Shown here piece after piece: positions 36,951 through 46,083 of a DNA stretch of 64,000 nucleotides. A program made the translations under genes and the position numbers. The stretch spans positions 98,423-162,422 of the forward strand of contig NZ_LGJH01000159.1 in the NCBI RefSeq assembly GCF_001298105.1, given 5' to 3'. Each line of letters begins with the position of its first letter. Position 1 is the first letter of the stretch. Source of the stretch: Novosphingobium sp. ST904. Its GTDB lineage: Bacteria > Pseudomonadota > Alphaproteobacteria > Sphingomonadales > Sphingomonadaceae. The notes beneath the pieces are model-generated. The model saw nothing but the letters and a program-made list of their open reading frames with translations. It did no database searches and was not told the origin of the DNA.

Positions 36951-37076
36951 GGCCTTGTCATAGCGCGCCTGTCGCCAATCGGGGAGGGGATCGCATCGCC
37001 GCGGCGTGGACAGTCCGGCTATGACGCCTCATCCATATATGATACATAGGAGATCATAAAATCGGGAGAGCAACGG

Positions 37077-38399
37077 GTGTCTCATCAACAAGCCTACGAA
37101 ACCGCCGATTGGTATACCGACGTCTCGCTCGTCGACGATCCACATGCCTATTTCGATTACCTGCGCGCGCAAGGCCCGGTGGTGCGACTGCCATATCGTA
37201 ACGCCGTGGCGGTGACGGGGTACGATGAGACTGTCCAGATCATGCTGGATACGGAGCATTTCTCCTCGATCAATGCCGTCACCGGCCCGGTTGCCGACCT
37301 GCCTTTCAGAGCCGATGGGGATGACATCTCGGAGAAGCTGGAGGCGCATCGCCGGCAGATACCGTTTGCCGATCAGATCGTGACCGAGGGCGGTGCGCGC
37401 CACGCTGACCTTCGTTCCATCATTGCGCGGCTGTTTACGCCGAGCCGCCTCAAGGATCTGCAGCCGAAGCTGCTCGCCACGGCGGAATCGCTGATCGACG
37501 AATTCGCCAGGGACGGAAAGGTCGACCTCGTGCGCCAATACGGCGGTCCCTATGGCGCGCTTGTCATTTCCGATCTCCTGGGCCTTTCTGAACGAAGCCG
37601 CGCGAAATTCAGGGCCTTGCTTGAGGGAGCGATACCCGTGCCGATGGATGCCAGCGAGGAGGACATGCTCAAGAACCCGCTAGTGGGGGTGGGGAAGGAT
37701 CTGTTCAGGCTGATCGCCCAGCGGCGCATCGTCGCCCATCCGTTGATGAAGCCTTTGCACGGCCTGCTGGCGCGTGAGGATATCCTGAGCGAATTGGCCA
37801 CGGCGAGCTATCCCGATGGCGGGAAGCCTTCGCTGGTCGACCTCACCAGCCTTGCGGCATTCCTTTTCGGCGCCGGGCAGGACACGACGAATCGGCTTCT
37901 TGCCAATGCGTTCCGGATCATCGCGACGAGGCCCGATATCCAGCAGGAACTGCGTGGAAACCGGGCTCGGATCGGTGATTTCGTCGAGGAAGTGCTGCGG
38001 TTCGACGGTTCGGTGAAGAGCGGCGGGCGCATGTGCCAGAAGACGACGACGCTGGGCGGAGTGGAGATCAAGGCTGGCACCGCCGTCCTGCTGTCGCACA
38101 TGGCCGCCAACCGGGACCCCAGGCGCTTCGCGGAACCGGGGCAGTTCGACATGGACCGGCCGAGGATCAAGGAGCATCTCGCGTTCGGCAGGGGCGCTCA
38201 TACCTGCATCGGTGCTCCGCTGGCCCGGCGCGAAGTGGTGACGAGTATCGAGCGGCTGCTCGCCCGCATGGGCAACATCCGTTTGTCCGAGGCCCATCAT
38301 GGCCCCGCCGAGGCTTTGCATTTCGATTACGAGCCGACTTACATCCTACGCGCGCTGGCGGCGTTGCACCTCGAATTCGATCCGATCGAAGGGGATTAA
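37077..38399 (+). CDS. Cytochrome P450
   Basis: A 440-residue bacterial class I P450 starting with GTG after GGGAGAGCAACGG. The I-helix has FGAGQDTTNRLL (oxygen activation), the ExxR helix reads EEVLRF, and the heme loop FGRGAHTCIGAPLARRE has the ligand Cys377. All key residues are present, so it should be an active monooxygenase needing ferredoxin and reductase partners, which are not next to it. Substrate is unknown; sphingomonad P450s often act on terpenoid, steroid or aromatic compounds. It stands alone, upstream of ligA on the same strand. Confidence 0.93.
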   Translation: MSHQQAYETADWYTDVSLVDDPHAYFDYLRAQGPVVRLPYRNAVAVTGYDETVQIMLDTEHFSSINAVTGPVADLPFRADGDDISEKLEAHRRQIPFADQIVTEGGARHADLRSIIARLFTPSRLKDLQPKLLATAESLIDEFARDGKVDLVRQYGGPYGALVISDLLGLSERSRAKFRALLEGAIPVPMDASEEDMLKNPLVGVGKDLFRLIAQRRIVAHPLMKPLHGLLAREDILSELATASYPDGGKPSLVDLTSLAAFLFGAGQDTTNRLLANAFRIIATRPDIQQELRGNRARIGDFVEEVLRFDGSVKSGGRMCQKTTTLGGVEIKAGTAVLLSHMAANRDPRRFAEPGQFDMDRPRIKEHLAFGRGAHTCIGAPLARREVVTSIERLLARMGNIRLSEAHHGPAEALHFDYEPTYILRALAALHLEFDPIEGD

Positions 38400-38447
38400 C
38401 GCGTCGGGGGAATTCCAACCCGCATCGCTCTGGCCTATTACCGCGCA

Positions 38448-40619
38448 ATGACCAGCACTGAGACCCGCTCCGAGATCGGCCCCGAGATTGCTTCCGCGAT
38501 CGGAGAAGCCGAAGCGGCCAATGAACTGATGCGCCTGGCGCGCCAGATAAAGCGCGCCAACCGCCTTTATCACGCCGAGGATGCGCCCGAGATTTCGGAT
38601 GCCGAATATGACGCCCTGGTGCGGCGCAATGCTGAACTGGAATTGGCGTTCCCCCATCTCGCCCGCTCCGACAGTCCATCGAATCAGGTCGGGCACGAAG
38701 TGGCCGGCTCGCCCCTGTCGAAAGTGACGCACGAGGTTCGCATGATGAGCCTCGACAATGCTTTCACTGACGAGGAAGTGGCGGAGTTCGTGGGCCGGGT
38801 CCGGCGCTTTCTTTCGCTATCGGCGGAGGAGCCGGTAGCGATGACGGCGGAGGACAAGATCGACGGTCTTTCCTGCTCGCTGCGGTATGAGAAAGGCAGG
38901 CTGGTCCGCGCCGCCACGCGCGGGGATGGCATGGTGGGCGAGGACGTTACCGCCAATGTCGCGCATATCGCCGATGTCGTGCAGGAACTGAAGGGAGAGG
39001 ATGTTCCCGAAGTCTTCGAGGTGCGCGGCGAGGTCTACATGGAGAAGGCAGCCTTCGCGGCGCTGAACCAGGCCCTGATGGCTGAAGCGCGCGCACATGC
39101 GGAGGCCAGGGGCGAGGTGTTCGACGAGGGCAAGGTCCGCCAGTTCGCCAATCCGCGCAATGCCGCAGCCGGTTCGCTGCGCCAGAAGGATGCGGCTGTC
39201 ACCGCGAAGCGCCCGCTGCGTTTCTGGGCGCATGGCTGGGGCGCCGCGAGCCATGTGCCGGGGGTCAGCCAGCACGAGGTGATCCGCCGGATCGAATCCT
39301 GGGGGCTTCCGGTCTCCCCGCAATTCCGCCTGTGCCATACGCTTGAGGAAGTGCTGGAGGCCTATCGCGTCATTCGCGATGGCCGGCCCGGCTTGCCGTT
39401 CGAGATCGATGGCGTCGTCTACAAGGTCGATCGCCTCGACTGGCAGCAGCGGCTTGGTTTCGTGGCCAAGGCGCCGCGCTGGGCAATGGCTCACAAGTTT
39501 CCGGCAGAGCGCGCCGAAACCGTTCTTGAATCGATCGACGTTCAGGTCGGGCGCACGGGCAAGCTCACGCCGGTCGGGCGGCTCAAGCCGGTTCTGGTCG
39601 GAGGCGTGACCGTTACCAATGTCACTCTGCACAATCGCGACGAGATTGCGCGTCTTGGCGTCCGGCCAGGGGATCGCGTGGTCCTGCAGCGCGCCGGCGA
39701 TGTGATTCCACAGGTCGTGGATAACCTGACGCGCGCCGAGGAGAGGGCGACGTTCCACTTCCCGGATCACTGCCCGGAATGTGGTAGCGAGGCGGTTGCG
39801 GAAGAGGGGGAAGTCGATGTGCGCTGCACGGGCGGCCTCATCTGCCCGGCCCAGCGGACGGAACGGCTCAAGCACTTCGTCAGCCGGGGAGCCCTCGACA
39901 TCGAAGGGCTGGGGGAACGGACTATCGACGAGTTCTTCGCCAGGGGCTGGCTCGAAAGTCCGGCCGATATCTTCCGTCTGCGCAAGCGTCGCGACGAGAT
40001 TCTCGCGCTTGACGGGTGGAAGGACAAGTCTGTGGACAACCTGTTGGCCGCAGTGGAAAACAAGCGCGCGCCAGATGCGGCCCGGCTGCTCTTCGGGCTC
40101 GGAATCCGCCATGTCGGAGCCGTCACAGCGCGCGACCTGATGAAGCGGTTCGAGACGTTGCCGGCCTTGCGGCTGCTGGCCGAACAGGCCCACGCCAAGG
40201 AAGGCGAGGAGGCTGCGGCGCTGGGTAGCGAGGCTTATGCCGAACTGGTGTCGATCGACGGCATCGGTCCGGCCGTGGTGGAGGCGCTGGGCGATTTCTT
40301 CCACGAAGAGCATAACCGTCAGGTCTGGGACGACCTGCTTTCGGAGGTCGCTCCCCCGCCTTACGTCGTCGAGACGGTGGAAAGCGTCGTGGCGGGCAAG
40401 ACGGTGGTATTTACCGGGAAGCTGGAAACGATGAGCCGCGACGAGGCAAAGGCTCAGGCTGAGCGTCTTGGTGCCAAGGCGGCCGGGTCCATATCGGCAA
40501 AGACGGACTTGCTGGTCGCTGGTCCCGGTGCCGGTTCAAAGCTCAAGAAGGCTGCCGAGCTCGGTATCGAAGTGATCGATGAAGCCGGGTGGGCCGAGAT
40601 CGTGCGCAGCGCCGGTTGA
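38448..40619 (+). CDS. ligA: NAD-dependent DNA ligase
   Basis: A 723-residue replicative ligase. The adenylation domain has the active-site Lys137 in EDKIDGLS; an Ia domain (RANRLYHAEDAPEISDAEYD) precedes it. The OB fold, the four-Cys zinc finger (CPECG...CTGGLICPAQ), the HhH domain (GLGIRHVGAVTARDL) and the C-terminal BRCT domain (GKTVVFTGKLETMSRDEAKA) follow. Complete, with about 10 extra N-terminal residues. Confidence 0.97.
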   Translation: MTSTETRSEIGPEIASAIGEAEAANELMRLARQIKRANRLYHAEDAPEISDAEYDALVRRNAELELAFPHLARSDSPSNQVGHEVAGSPLSKVTHEVRMMSLDNAFTDEEVAEFVGRVRRFLSLSAEEPVAMTAEDKIDGLSCSLRYEKGRLVRAATRGDGMVGEDVTANVAHIADVVQELKGEDVPEVFEVRGEVYMEKAAFAALNQALMAEARAHAEARGEVFDEGKVRQFANPRNAAAGSLRQKDAAVTAKRPLRFWAHGWGAASHVPGVSQHEVIRRIESWGLPVSPQFRLCHTLEEVLEAYRVIRDGRPGLPFEIDGVVYKVDRLDWQQRLGFVAKAPRWAMAHKFPAERAETVLESIDVQVGRTGKLTPVGRLKPVLVGGVTVTNVTLHNRDEIARLGVRPGDRVVLQRAGDVIPQVVDNLTRAEERATFHFPDHCPECGSEAVAEEGEVDVRCTGGLICPAQRTERLKHFVSRGALDIEGLGERTIDEFFARGWLESPADIFRLRKRRDEILALDGWKDKSVDNLLAAVENKRAPDAARLLFGLGIRHVGAVTARDLMKRFETLPALRLLAEQAHAKEGEEAAALGSEAYAELVSIDGIGPAVVEALGDFFHEEHNRQVWDDLLSEVAPPPYVVETVESVVAGKTVVFTGKLETMSRDEAKAQAERLGAKAAGSISAKTDLLVAGPGAGSKLKKAAELGIEVIDEAGWAEIVRSAG

Positions 40620-40685
40620 GAAAGGGCAGGGCGCCCAGGGAGGGCCCCCTGCCGCTCGTCGGCGTGAACGCCGGCGAGCGGATTA

Positions 40686-40988
40686 TCAGGAGTTTCGTCC
40701 CTGCCTTTCGTGCATGTGACGGTAGTGCTGTACCCGGGTGGCGCGCAGGCCGGCCATTCCTTCACGCTCGACGGCGCGTTGCCACGATGCCAGTTCCTCG
40801 AGAGTGAGGCCGTAGCGGTCGCAAGCCTCGGCGATCGTCAGGAGCCCTCCGTTGACCGCAGCTACGACTTCCGCCTTACGGCGAACTACCCAGCGAGACG
40901 TGTTGCGTGGCGGAAGGCTGCCCTTGTCGAGCGCTTCACCCAGGGGTCCGACGACGGCCTTCGGCCTGTCTAGTTCAGATTGAAGCAT
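40686..40988 (-). CDS. sciP: CtrA inhibitor SciP (DUF1153)
   Basis: A 100-residue protein with the DUF1153 sequence: GPLGEALDKGSLPPRNTSRW, VVRRKAEVVAAVNGGLL, AEACDRYGLTLEELASWQRA, GLRATRVQHYR. In Caulobacter SciP is a small helix-turn-helix protein that binds CtrA and blocks activation of CtrA-dependent genes after division. The gene stands alone. Its upstream region holds a consensus CtrA box and a GANTC site, fitting the feedback known in Caulobacter, where CtrA activates sciP. The identification is by sequence pattern; activity is inferred from family. Confidence 0.9.
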   Translation of the reverse strand: MLQSELDRPKAVVGPLGEALDKGSLPPRNTSRWVVRRKAEVVAAVNGGLLTIAEACDRYGLTLEELASWQRAVEREGMAGLRATRVQHYRHMHERQGRNS

Positions 40989-41260
40989 TTTTGGCCTCTT
41001 GAGCTGTTGTTACCAGCCCCCCTTGGCCTTAATTCTTGGCCGAATCCTTTAATTATTCGGAACCGGTCTTGGTTAATCATCGTTAACCAATTGCCAGGTA
41101 ATTCCCTGAAATGAATGGGTAAATCTCCGAGGCTTTTTTTCCTCGGAGATTTAACTTTCGTTGACTTGCGTTAAGTTCGGTTTAACCACGATCATCTGCT
41201 GTTTTTGGAAATGACGGCGGTTGCGACTGGGCGAGTTGTTCGTGCGGTGAAGCGTGCGCG
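40989..41260 (-). promoter_or_regulatory. sciP upstream regulatory region
   Basis: AT-rich gap between prmA and sciP. Reading left to right it contains a GAATC (CcrM-type GANTC) at 41042-41046 within a small CCGAAT/ATTCGG stem, the palindrome GGTTAA-N6-TTAACC at 41071-41088, a perfect 12-bp inverted repeat around a T-rich loop at 41121-41152, and the CtrA-type box TTAA-N7-TTAAC at 41171-41186. No gene. Confidence 0.7.
41171..41186. promoter_or_regulatory. CtrA binding site
   Basis: TTAA at 41171-41174, 7-bp spacer, TTAA at 41182-41185 followed by C: an exact match to the CtrA consensus TTAA-N7-TTAAC. It is about 185 bp from the sciP start. Confidence 0.7.
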
Positions 41261-42162
41261 CTATCGGCGACGCGCCCGCATCCACAGGATCGACCAGTCT
41301 CCGTTTACCAGTCTGGCGGCGAGACGAAGCCCGGCACGGCGACAGGCGCGGCGCACGGCGGCCTCCTGCGTTTCCAGCAGGCCCGCAAGGACGAGGCTAC
41401 CCCCCGGAGCAAGGGACTTGGCGAAGTCCGGCGCAAGGGAAACCAGCGGGCCGGCGAGGATATTGGCCATGATGAGGTCGTATGGGCCGCGCGCTGCCAG
41501 CAGGGGGTGGTCCATGCCGTCCGCGATGGTCATGGCCAGTTCGCCGCCGCGCGCGCCGAGGCTGACTCCATTCGCGGCGGCATTGTCTTCCACGACGCCG
41601 TAGCAGACCTGATCGATATCGCTCGCGGTCGCGAGTGCCCGTGGCCAGAGCGACATCGCTGCGAAGGCCAGCAGTCCCGTGCCCGTCCCGATATCGGCGT
41701 GGTTGCGAACGACCAGCCCCTGCGCCTTCATATGCGTCAGCATGGCGAGGCAGCCGGCGGTCGTGGCGTGCTGGCCGGTGCCGAAAGCCTGGCTGGCGGG
41801 TATGGTGAAATCGGTTATGCAGGGATCGTCAGAAACCGGATGTTCGGGCGTGTGGACGTGGAAGCGGCCGCGCGGATCGGTTCGAGTCCCTGCTGGCTCG
41901 TTACCAGCCAGTCGGTTTCCGGCAGTTCCTCGACAATGAACTTTGGCGGCTTGCCGCCGAACAGGGCGGCGACGGCGTCCTTGTCGGCCTTGCGCGGCTT
42001 GTGGGCCAGCCATGCTTCAAGCTGCCAGTCGTCCGGTTTGTCTTCGGCGATCTCGCTGCCCGAAAGGACGATGTCGGGGTCCCAGTCGAATGCATCCTCG
42101 TGAGCGACAAGGGCGCCTTCGATGACGGTGCGCGGGGCATAAGCGGTGATCTTCCAGCTCAC
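41261..42162 (-). CDS. prmA: Ribosomal protein L11 methyltransferase, frame broken near 41867
   Basis: PrmA trimethylates ribosomal protein L11 using SAM. The GTG start (GTGAGCTGG) follows GGAGACC and overlaps the stop of the beta-lactamase gene by 4 bp. The N-terminal substrate domain is in one frame up to PIRA. One missing G near 41867 shifts the rest, which continues GRFHVHTPEHPV, then FGTGQHATT, the SAM-binding IGTGTGLLAFAA and the family motif MANILAGPLVSLAP. Corrected length is 300 residues, normal. The lesion resembles others in this sequence and is probably not biological. Confidence 0.88.
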
Positions 42163-43100
42163 GAACGGGTCTCCTTCGCTGCGGCGGCGGCTTCTTCGGA
42201 AAGGCGCTGGTCGAAGCGGGCATTGGCGGCAGCCGCATAAGTACGGCAGGCGGTGGGATCGACCAGCGGGGACTTGCCCGCTAGCCGTGTGAAGAGATCG
42301 CTTGCCCCGGGGTGCGGCGTGACCAGCAGGTCGCAGGGCAGGGCGGCGATTCGGCGCAACCCTTCCCGGACATCGGCAATGCGGTCGGGGTGGTCGGTAA
42401 AGCGGTAGCCCTTGGCCGAAATCGCGCTTGCGCTGTCCGCATATGCGATGGTCAGGCATTTGCCCTCTTTGCCGCATGACTGCCATGTCCAGCTCGTCGA
42501 TCCGGCAGCGTGAGCGAGCGTGGCGCGGGCGGTGACGGTGATGTCGCCCAGCGTGATGCTTTCCCCGCCCGAGAGGCGCTTGTCGACGTGAACCGCCGGG
42601 AATGGGTCGAGCTGGCCGAATTGCGGATCGTTCGGGTTGGCCTTGCCGGTTTCGAGCACTTCGGCGGCGGCAGGCAATGCGGCGAGCCGCGCGCCGGTCG
42701 CGCGTCGCAGCTCCGCAAGAGCGCCTGCATGGTCGAAGTGTTCGTGGCTGGAGAGAATCCAGCGCACGTCCTTCACCTTGAATCCGGCCGCCTGGATATT
42801 GGCCAGAACCATCGGTGTCGCTTCGGGAAGGCCGCCGTCGATCAGGATGTGGCCTTGCTTGCCGGTGATGAGAATAGCGGAAATGCCGCAGGTGCCGACA
42901 TACCAGGTGTTGCCGTAAAGGTGGGCGGGCGGAGCGGCATCGGCCCAGCCATCGTGCCCTTCACAGGCGGCGGCGAGCCTCGATGGGGGTGCCTCCGCGC
43001 TGTCGGTTGCAGGTGCTGCGCTGCCGGGCGCGGTGGAACAGGCGCCCAGCAGAAACGCGGGGGCGAGCATGTTCGACAGGCGGCTCATGGGTCTCTTCAT
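42159..43100 (-). CDS. Subclass B3 metallo-beta-lactamase, lipoprotein
   Basis: A 313-residue zinc hydrolase. The signal peptide has lipobox LGAC (Cys21), so it is probably anchored in a membrane. The metal ligands are all visible: H119, H121, D123 and H124 in SSHEHFDHAG, H197 in LAHAAGSTSWTW, and H263 in TPHPGAS. SxxW after H197 and the TPHPGA motif are features of subclass B3 enzymes, such as MIM-1 described from Novosphingobium pentaromativorans. These hydrolyse beta-lactams including carbapenems; activity here is inferred. Start at 43100 (an ATG at 43088 is possible). No mobile-element context: it is chromosomal and coupled to prmA by a GTGA overlap. Confidence 0.88.
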   Translation of the reverse strand: MKRPMSRLSNMLAPAFLLGACSTAPGSAAPATDSAEAPPSRLAAACEGHDGWADAAPPAHLYGNTWYVGTCGISAILITGKQGHILIDGGLPEATPMVLANIQAAGFKVKDVRWILSSHEHFDHAGALAELRRATGARLAALPAAAEVLETGKANPNDPQFGQLDPFPAVHVDKRLSGGESITLGDITVTARATLAHAAGSTSWTWQSCGKEGKCLTIAYADSASAISAKGYRFTDHPDRIADVREGLRRIAALPCDLLVTPHPGASDLFTRLAGKSPLVDPTACRTYAAAANARFDQRLSEEAAAAAKETRS

Positions 43101-43323
43101 GGGTTGGCGCTTTAGTGCGGAGGGGCGGCCAAAGCCAGTGGGACGGGTCGTCCCGCGTACCATCTGCGCCCGATTGTCGATGAGGCTCCGGGAAAGTCGC
43201 TTGTGTGCGATGCATCCGCGATGTGCTTCGCGGAACTTGCGCCAAGCGGCGATTTGTCTAAGGGGACTTCTCGACAGGGGCAGCCTTGGGCTGCTGCAAA
43301 GGCAAAAGGGATTCGAAAGAGCC

Positions 43324-43718
43324 ATGGCCAAAGACGGCACCAGGAACCGTCCGCTTTCGCCCCATCTCCAGATCTGGCGTTGGGGCCCTCACATGTTCGT
43401 CTCGATTCTTCACCGCGTGACCGGTGATGGCATGGCATTCGCCGGCCTCGCCGTGCTGCTGTGGTGGCTCGGGGCGCTCGCCGGTGGCCCTGCCGCCTAC
43501 GAGACGTTCAGCTGGGCGATGACCACGCCGATCGGCTATGTCGTTCTCGTCGGCATTTCCTGGGCTTTCTTCACGCACATGATGAGCGGCCTTCGCCACT
43601 TCGCCCTCGACGTCGCGCCGGGTTCGAACTGACGATCAACAAGACCTGGTCGATCCTTTCGCCGGTCCTGGGTGTGATCCTCACCGTCGCCTTCTGGGCG
43701 ATCCTGCTGCTTCGCTGA
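43324..43718 (+). CDS. sdhC: Succinate dehydrogenase cytochrome b556 subunit, frame broken near 43615
   Basis: A membrane anchor of complex II (MAKDGTRNRPLSPHLQIWRW; SILHRVTGDGMA, with the quinone-site Ser and Arg; FTHMMSGLRHFALD, with the heme-ligand His). One G is missing near 43615; restoring it gives ALDVGAGFELTINKTWSIL and the third membrane helix, ending at 43718. Corrected length is 131 residues. The break would remove the last helix of an important respiratory subunit, so a sequence error is likely. It is 12 bp before sdhD. Confidence 0.92.
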
Positions 43719-43730
43719 GGAACGGGAAAT

Positions 43731-44114
43731 ATGGGTAACGGAACTTCCATCGGCCGCGTTCGCGGCCTCGGTTCGGCGAAGACCGGTGTTCACCACTGGC
43801 TGCTGCAACGCTTCACCGCCATCGGCAACCTTCTCTCGGTGCTGTTTCTCGTGGTCTCGATCCTGCTGCTGCCGGATCTGAGCTATGCAACCGTCGTCGA
43901 GTGGATTGTGCGCCCGGTTCCCGCCGTGGCGATGATCCTGCTCGTCGTGACCACCTTCTGGCACGCACGCATCGGGCTTCAGGTCGTCGTCGAGGATTAT
44001 GTCCACGATCACGCAAACAAGTTCGCCTGCATCGCGGCGCTGAACCTTTCCGCCTGCGCCGGGATCGCTTTCGGCGTCTTCTGCGTCATTCGTCTCGCGC
44101 TGGGAGCCCATTGA
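43731..44114 (+). CDS. sdhD: Succinate dehydrogenase hydrophobic membrane anchor
   Basis: A 127-residue three-helix anchor subunit (GLGSAKTGVHHWLLQRFTAI; TTFWHARIGLQVVVEDYVHD, containing the heme-ligand His and conserved Asp-Tyr). It begins ATGGGTAACGGAAC after GAGGAACGGG. Its stop overlaps the sdhA start by 1 bp (TGATG). Confidence 0.95.
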   Translation: MGNGTSIGRVRGLGSAKTGVHHWLLQRFTAIGNLLSVLFLVVSILLLPDLSYATVVEWIVRPVPAVAMILLVVTTFWHARIGLQVVVEDYVHDHANKFACIAALNLSACAGIAFGVFCVIRLALGAH

Positions 44115-45934
44115 TGACCCAAAACGCCTCGGGCCCTGCCTACAAGATTATCGACCATACCTATGACACCGTCGTCGTCGGCGCCGGTGGCTCGGGTCTG
44201 CGCGCCACCATGGGCTCGGCCGAAGCCGGCCTTCGCACCGCGTGCATCACCAAGGTCTTCCCGACCCGCTCGCACACCGTTGCGGCGCAGGGCGGCATCG
44301 CCGCCTCGCTGTGCAACAACTCGCCGGACCACTGGACCTGGCACATGTACGACACCGTCAAGGGGTCGGACTGGCTGGGCGACCAGGACGCCATCGAATA
44401 CATGGTGCGCGAAGCCCCGGCGGCGGTCTACGAACTGGAGCACGCCGGCGTGCCCTTCAGCCGCAATGCCGACGGCACGATCTACCAGCGCCCGTTCGGC
44501 GGCCACATGCAGAACATGGGCGAAGGTCCGCCGGTGCAGCGCACCTGCGCCGCTGCCGACCGTACCGGTCATGCCATGCTGCACGCGCTCTATCAGCAGT
44601 CGCTGAAGTACGACGCGGACTTCTTCATCGAATACTTCGCCATCGACCTCATCATGGACGGCGGCAAGTGCGTGGGCGTGATCGCGCTCTGCATGGATGA
44701 CGGTTCGATCCACCGCTTCCGTTCGCAGGCTGTCGTGCTGGCGACGGGCGGTTACGGACGTAGTTACTACACCGCCACGTCGGCCCATACCTGCACCGGC
44801 GACGGCGGCGGCATGGTCCTGCGCGCGGGTCTTCCGCTGCAGGACATGGAATTCGTGCAGTTCCACCCCACCGGCATCTACGGTGCGGGCGTGCTCATCA
44901 CCGAAGGCGCGCGCGGCGAGGGCGGCTACCTGACCAACTCCGAAGGCGAGCGCTTCATGGAGCGCTATGCGCCTTCCGCGAAGGATCTCGCCTCGCGCGA
45001 CGTCGTCTCGCGCTCGATGGCGCTGGAAATCCGCGAAGGCCGCGGCGTCGGCCCGCACAAGGACCACATCTACCTGCACCTCGATCACATCGATCCCAAG
45101 GTGCTGGGCGAGCGTCTGCCGGGCATCACCGAAAGCGGCAAGATCTTCGCGGGCGTCGACCTGACCCGTCAGCCGCTGCCGGTCGTTCCCACCGTTCACT
45201 ACAACATGGGCGGTATTCCCTGTAACTATCACGGCGAAGTCGTCACCATCGGACCGGACGGCAATCCGGACACCGTGGTGCCGGGCCTGTTCGCGGTGGG
45301 TGAGGCGGCCTGCGTCTCGGTTCACGGTGCCAACCGTCTGGGTTCGAACTCGCTGATCGACCTCGTGGTCTTCGGCCGCGCCACCGGCCACCGCCTCAAG
45401 GAGATCGTCAAGCCGGGCGTCAATCAGGCGGAACTGCCGAAGGATTCGGCGGATCTCGCGCTGGGCCGTCTCGACCACTTCCGCAACGCCAACGGCGGTT
45501 CGCCGACGGCGGAAGTGCGCACCGAAATGCAGCGCACCATGTCGGCACACGCCGCCGTGTTCCGCACCGATGAACTCATGGTCGAAGGCAAGGACAAGCT
45601 CGCCAAGACCTATGAGCGCATGCAGGACATCAAGGTCACCGATCGCGGCCTGATCTGGAATTCGGACCTGGTGGAAACGCTGGAACTGGACAACCTGATC
45701 TCGCAGGCTTCGGTCACTCTGCACGGCGCCCAGGCGCGCAAGGAAAGCCGCGGCGCCCACGCGCACGAGGACTTCCCGAACCGCGACGATGCGAACTGGA
45801 TGAAGCACACCGTCGGCTGGTTCAACGGCTGGGGCGGCAAGGGCGGCGAAATCCGTCTCGATTACCGCCCGGTCCACGAATACACGCTCACGGAAGACGT
45901 GCAGTACATCAAGCCCAAGGCCCGCGTGTACTGA
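44114..45934 (+). CDS. sdhA: Succinate dehydrogenase flavoprotein subunit
   Basis: A 606-residue FAD subunit oxidising succinate to fumarate in the TCA cycle. The FAD dinucleotide motif is VVGAGGSGLRATMGSAEAGL; the covalent-FAD His lies in TRSHTVAAQGGIAA; catalytic regions HPTGIYGAGVLITEGARGEG and HGANRLGSNSLIDLVVFG are intact. Full length. A strong terminator follows 27 bp downstream, so sdhB, which usually comes next, is not in this operon or elsewhere in the window. Confidence 0.97.
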   Translation: MTQNASGPAYKIIDHTYDTVVVGAGGSGLRATMGSAEAGLRTACITKVFPTRSHTVAAQGGIAASLCNNSPDHWTWHMYDTVKGSDWLGDQDAIEYMVREAPAAVYELEHAGVPFSRNADGTIYQRPFGGHMQNMGEGPPVQRTCAAADRTGHAMLHALYQQSLKYDADFFIEYFAIDLIMDGGKCVGVIALCMDDGSIHRFRSQAVVLATGGYGRSYYTATSAHTCTGDGGGMVLRAGLPLQDMEFVQFHPTGIYGAGVLITEGARGEGGYLTNSEGERFMERYAPSAKDLASRDVVSRSMALEIREGRGVGPHKDHIYLHLDHIDPKVLGERLPGITESGKIFAGVDLTRQPLPVVPTVHYNMGGIPCNYHGEVVTIGPDGNPDTVVPGLFAVGEAACVSVHGANRLGSNSLIDLVVFGRATGHRLKEIVKPGVNQAELPKDSADLALGRLDHFRNANGGSPTAEVRTEMQRTMSAHAAVFRTDELMVEGKDKLAKTYERMQDIKVTDRGLIWNSDLVETLELDNLISQASVTLHGAQARKESRGAHAHEDFPNRDDANWMKHTVGWFNGWGGKGGEIRLDYRPVHEYTLTEDVQYIKPKARVY

Positions 45935-45960
45935 GCTTCTCCCAAGCCAGCTGAAATCGA

Positions 45961-45997
45961 AAAGGGCGCGTACCGGCATTCGGTACGCCGCCCTTTT
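45961..45997 (+). terminator. Terminator after sdhA
   Basis: Two stacked stems with a one-base bulge (AAAGGGCG/CGCCCTTT and CGTACCG/CGGTACG, loop GCATT) ending in TTTT. It closes the sdhCDA unit. Confidence 0.9.
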
Positions 45998-46083
45998 GCG
46001 TTCACAATTGCCCGTGTCGTTGCAACCGATCGGGTTTCTGGGCATTTTCTTGCAGAGACCCCGCCAACGCAGGAGGCAGGCGC

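Noticed and set aside
38817..40313. 498-codon open frame opposite ligA
   Set aside because: Antisense shadow of ligA with no ribosome binding site or family motif.
41261..43100. Beta-lactamase as a mobile resistance gene controlled by the nearby BlaI-like repressor
   Set aside because: No mobile-element sequence flanks it, it is coupled to the core gene prmA, and I see no matching operator upstream of it.
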